Below the pieces are notes generated by a model that saw only the letters and a list, made by a program, of their open reading frames with translations, was not told the DNA's origin and made no database searches. From contig JAIVJE010000400.1 in assembly GCA_020200195.1 (NCBI GenBank), positions 1-8,600 on the forward strand: DNA of 8,600 bases, given 5' to 3'. Source of the stretch: Acidobacteriota bacterium (lineage in GTDB: Bacteria; Acidobacteriota; Vicinamibacteria; Vicinamibacterales; 2-12-FULL-66-21). Below, in pieces: positions 6,342 through 8,600 of the stretch. Every line of letters starts with the position of its first letter. Position 1 is the first letter of the stretch. A program made the translations under genes and the position numbers.

Positions 6342-8600
6342 ATGACCGCACGCCCGTGGGCCGTTTACCTGTTCGCGATGCTCAGTTGCGCCGCAGCCAT
6401 CCCTGCCGCCGCGCAGGTGGACCGAGCCAGCCTGAGCGGCACCATCAAAGATTCATCCGACGCGGTCATGCCGGGCGTGACCGTGACGCTGCGGCACGTC
6501 GCCACCAACGGAACGACCAACCTGGTGTCGGACCGCGACGGCGTCTATCTCGCCCAGAGCCTGCTGCCTGGCGCGTATGAGATCCGTGTCGAGCTGGAAG
6601 GTTTCCAGGCCGCCACACAGGCACTCGAGCTCCAGGTCGGACAGCGCGCGCGCGCCGACTTCACCATGCGGCCCGGCGCCCTGACCGAGACCGTCGTCGT
6701 CGAGGCGGTCAGTCCGCTGGTCAACACCGAATCGCCGATCGTCGGCAAGGTCGTGAATCAAACCGAGGTCGCGAAGCTGCCGCTGGCCATCCGCAACTGG
6801 GACGACCTGCTCGCGCTCGTCCCTGGTGTGCAGGGCGATCGCTATACGGAGGAAACCGGGAGCACGGCAACGGGCCGAACCGGCGGCGTCAGCGTCCACG
6901 GCAACCGTTCCCTGCAGAACAACTTCCTGCTCGACGGCGTCGACAACAACTCGATCTCGACCAACGTGCAGGAACTCAGCACGCAGGTCTCGCGGCCGTC
7001 TATCGACGCCATCAACGAGTTCAAGGTGGTCACCAGCGCCTTCGCGGCCGAGTACGGCCGCGCGCCGGGCGCCGCCATCAGCGTGACGACCAAGTCCGGG
7101 ACGAACCGCTTCCGCGGCACCGCGTACGACTACTACCGCGACGACAAGTTCGACGGCTACTCGTTCTTCATCGAGCGCGCGCGCCAGACCAACCCCACGG
7201 TGACCAAGCCGAAGAACGATCAGAACCAGTTCGGCGGGAACCTCGGTGGCCCGATGGTCCGTGATCGCGCGTTCTTCTTCGCGGACTACGAGGGCACACG
7301 GATCAAGAAAGGCGTGACGCGGCTGACGCGCGTCCCGACGCTCGGCGAGCGCAGCGGCATCTTCGCCACCGCGGTCCGCGATCCCCTCACGGGCCAGCCC
7401 TTCGCCAACAACACGATTCCGGCCAACCGGATCGACCCGGTGGCCGCCGCCATCGTCGGGCTGCTGCCGCCGCCGAATACGACGGGCAGCAACAACTACC
7501 TCCGCACGCCTGATGTCCAGGACGATGCGGATCGGTATCTGGGCCGTGTTGATCTCCGACTGGGCGGAAGCGACAACATGTTCGCCCGCTACATCTACAG
7601 CGATCGATTCCGCTACGTACCGGGAAACCTCGGCGGTGTGCTCGACGGCACGGGTACGTCCGCCTGGGGGCGCAACTACCTGAAGTCGCATGGCTTCGTC
7701 GCGGGATACACGAAGGTGTTCGGCTCCGCCATCTTCAACGAGGCGCGGTTCTCGTTCTCGCGGGGCATATCCGACGGCACCCAGGATCCGTTCGGCGAGA
7801 GCGGCATGGGCCAGATTGGCTTCCGCGGCGTTCCCGATGATCCGCTCTTCGCCGGCGGCATCGTCGGCATCGACATTGACGGATATACGCGCATCGGCTC
7901 GCCGAACTTCATGCCCAAGTTCCAGCACACGGACCAGTTCGAGTTCATCGACACCGTTTCCTGGTTGCGCGGCGACCACCAGTTCAAGTTCGGCGCGGAC
8001 ATCATGGCGCCGATGAAGAACGAGTACCTGGACATCCCGTCCACGCGCGGGAACCTCCAGTTCGGCGGGACGTACACCGGCAACTCGCTGGCCGACTTCC
8101 TGCTGGGTTACGTGTTCGACGCCGAGCTGTCGAATCCATTCGTCGTCAACCAGCGGCGGTGGGGAACCTCGTTCTACGCCCAGGACGACTGGACGCTTGG
8201 CGACGCGCTGACGCTGAGCCTGGGACTGCGGTACGACTTCATGACGCCGTCGCTCGAGGCGGACAACAACCAGGCGAACTTCGATCCCGCAACCGGGACC
8301 CTGGTGTTCGCGAAGGACGGCTCGATTGAAGATCGGGCGTTGGTGAAGCCCGACTTCAACAACTGGGCGCCGCGTGTCGGCTTGGTGTACCGCCTCAACG
8401 AATCGACCGTTGTACGCTCCGGCTACGGCATCTTCTACAACCTGCTCGACCGCATCGGGTCGGAAGATCAGCTCGCCTTGAACCCTCCGGGCCTGCGCAA
8501 CGTTCGTGTCCGCGCGAGCGCCACGGCGCCGGTCTTCCTCCTGCGGGACGGTTTCCCTCCTGGCTACAACGACCTGTCCAACGTCGTCCTGGGGCGGCTG
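6342..8600 (+). CDS. TonB-dependent receptor with carboxypeptidase-regulatory-like domain (3' partial)
   Basis: Outer-membrane, ligand-gated uptake channel (or Oar-like protein); 753 residues are visible, open to the window edge, where relatives usually reach about 1000-1200. Residues 1-24 form a signal peptide (MTARPWAVYLFAMLSC...PAAA, likely cut before Gln25). Residues about 29-110 form the carboxypeptidase-regulatory-like beta-sandwich (SLSGTIKDSSDAVMPGVTVTL ... DRDGVYLAQSLLPGAYEIRVELEGF). ETVVVEA (116-122) resembles a TonB box. The plug follows: LPLAIRNWDDLLALVPGV (146-163), GGVSVHGNRSLQNNFLLDGVDNN (181-203), then INEFKVVTSAFAAEYGRAPGAAISVTTKSGTNRFRG (about 224-259). The barrel has many aromatic-edged strands, for example QFGGNLGGPM and later SFYAQDDWTLGDALTLSLGLRYDF. 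Ligand unknown. It is divergent from iolD across a 204-nt control region and has its own ribosome site. No SusD-like partner is visible. No frameshift is seen in the part present. Confidence 0.93.
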   Translation, partial: MTARPWAVYLFAMLSCAAAIPAAAQVDRASLSGTIKDSSDAVMPGVTVTLRHVATNGTTNLVSDRDGVYLAQSLLPGAYEIRVELEGFQAATQALELQVGQRARADFTMRPGALTETVVVEAVSPLVNTESPIVGKVVNQTEVAKLPLAIRNWDDLLALVPGVQGDRYTEETGSTATGRTGGVSVHGNRSLQNNFLLDGVDNNSISTNVQELSTQVSRPSIDAINEFKVVTSAFAAEYGRAPGAAISVTTKSGTNRFRGTAYDYYRDDKFDGYSFFIERARQTNPTVTKPKNDQNQFGGNLGGPMVRDRAFFFADYEGTRIKKGVTRLTRVPTLGERSGIFATAVRDPLTGQPFANNTIPANRIDPVAAAIVGLLPPPNTTGSNNYLRTPDVQDDADRYLGRVDLRLGGSDNMFARYIYSDRFRYVPGNLGGVLDGTGTSAWGRNYLKSHGFVAGYTKVFGSAIFNEARFSFSRGISDGTQDPFGESGMGQIGFRGVPDDPLFAGGIVGIDIDGYTRIGSPNFMPKFQHTDQFEFIDTVSWLRGDHQFKFGADIMAPMKNEYLDIPSTRGNLQFGGTYTGNSLADFLLGYVFDAELSNPFVVNQRRWGTSFYAQDDWTLGDALTLSLGLRYDFMTPSLEADNNQANFDPATGTLVFAKDGSIEDRALVKPDFNNWAPRVGLVYRLNESTVVRSGYGIFYNLLDRIGSEDQLALNPPGLRNVRVRASATAPVFLLRDGFPPGYNDLSNVVLGRL

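Noticed and set aside
6342..6392. Lipoprotein signal around Cys16 of the receptor
   Set aside because: The residues before Cys (AMLSC) lack the usual Leu at -3, and a better signal-peptidase I site (PAAA before Gln25) follows.
6453..7979. Long minus-strand open frame (about 500 codons) opposite the TonB receptor
   Set aside because: Mirror of the receptor's codon pattern; rich in Arg, Val, Ala and Asp with no recognisable domain, while the plus strand encodes a clear receptor.

Overview
High-GC bacterial DNA with tightly packed genes. The best taxonomic clue is the gene running off the right end: a TonB-dependent receptor with an N-terminal carboxypeptidase-regulatory-like domain. Such receptors are expanded in Acidobacteriota (Vicinamibacteria-type soil bacteria are a good guess), and the outer-membrane receptor shows the cell is Gram-negative. 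The lineage is inferred, not proven.

Layout. Positions 1-3403 (+) hold three genes joined by two ATGA stop/start overlaps: a PfkB-family carbohydrate kinase (5' end missing), a family 4 glycosidase (NAD+/metal-dependent) and an APC-family permease. This looks like one sugar-use operon ending in a small hairpin over the permease stop codon. Positions 3419-6137 (-) hold a convergent set, transcribed right to left: an iolD gene (inositol-pathway ThDP enzyme), a VOC/glyoxalase-fold protein and a MOSC-domain protein, the last two overlapping by ATGA. Positions 6138-6341 form a divergent control region with a plausible iolD promoter and a striking 19-nt palindrome next to the receptor's ribosome binding site. 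Positions 6342-8600 (+) are the TonB-dependent receptor, cut by the window edge.

The most notable point is that iolD is broken. The N-terminal three quarters (to about 4761) and the C-terminal quarter (from about 4755) are both well conserved but lie in different frames, and the segment between them that should carry the ThDP-binding GDG motif is absent. This is either a recent inactivating deletion of size 3n+1 (roughly 150 nt) or an assembly error. Otherwise the window looks like ordinary carbon-metabolism and uptake DNA. I see no defence system, CRISPR array, mobile element, tRNA or rRNA. The longest stretch without a gene is the 204-nt divergent region.

How the genes may work together (inference): the receptor brings a glycan or other ligand across the outer membrane, the APC permease takes a small solute across the inner membrane, and the kinase and GH4 enzyme process a sugar or glycoside. 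The iolD cluster belongs to cyclitol breakdown, but no other iol gene is visible.
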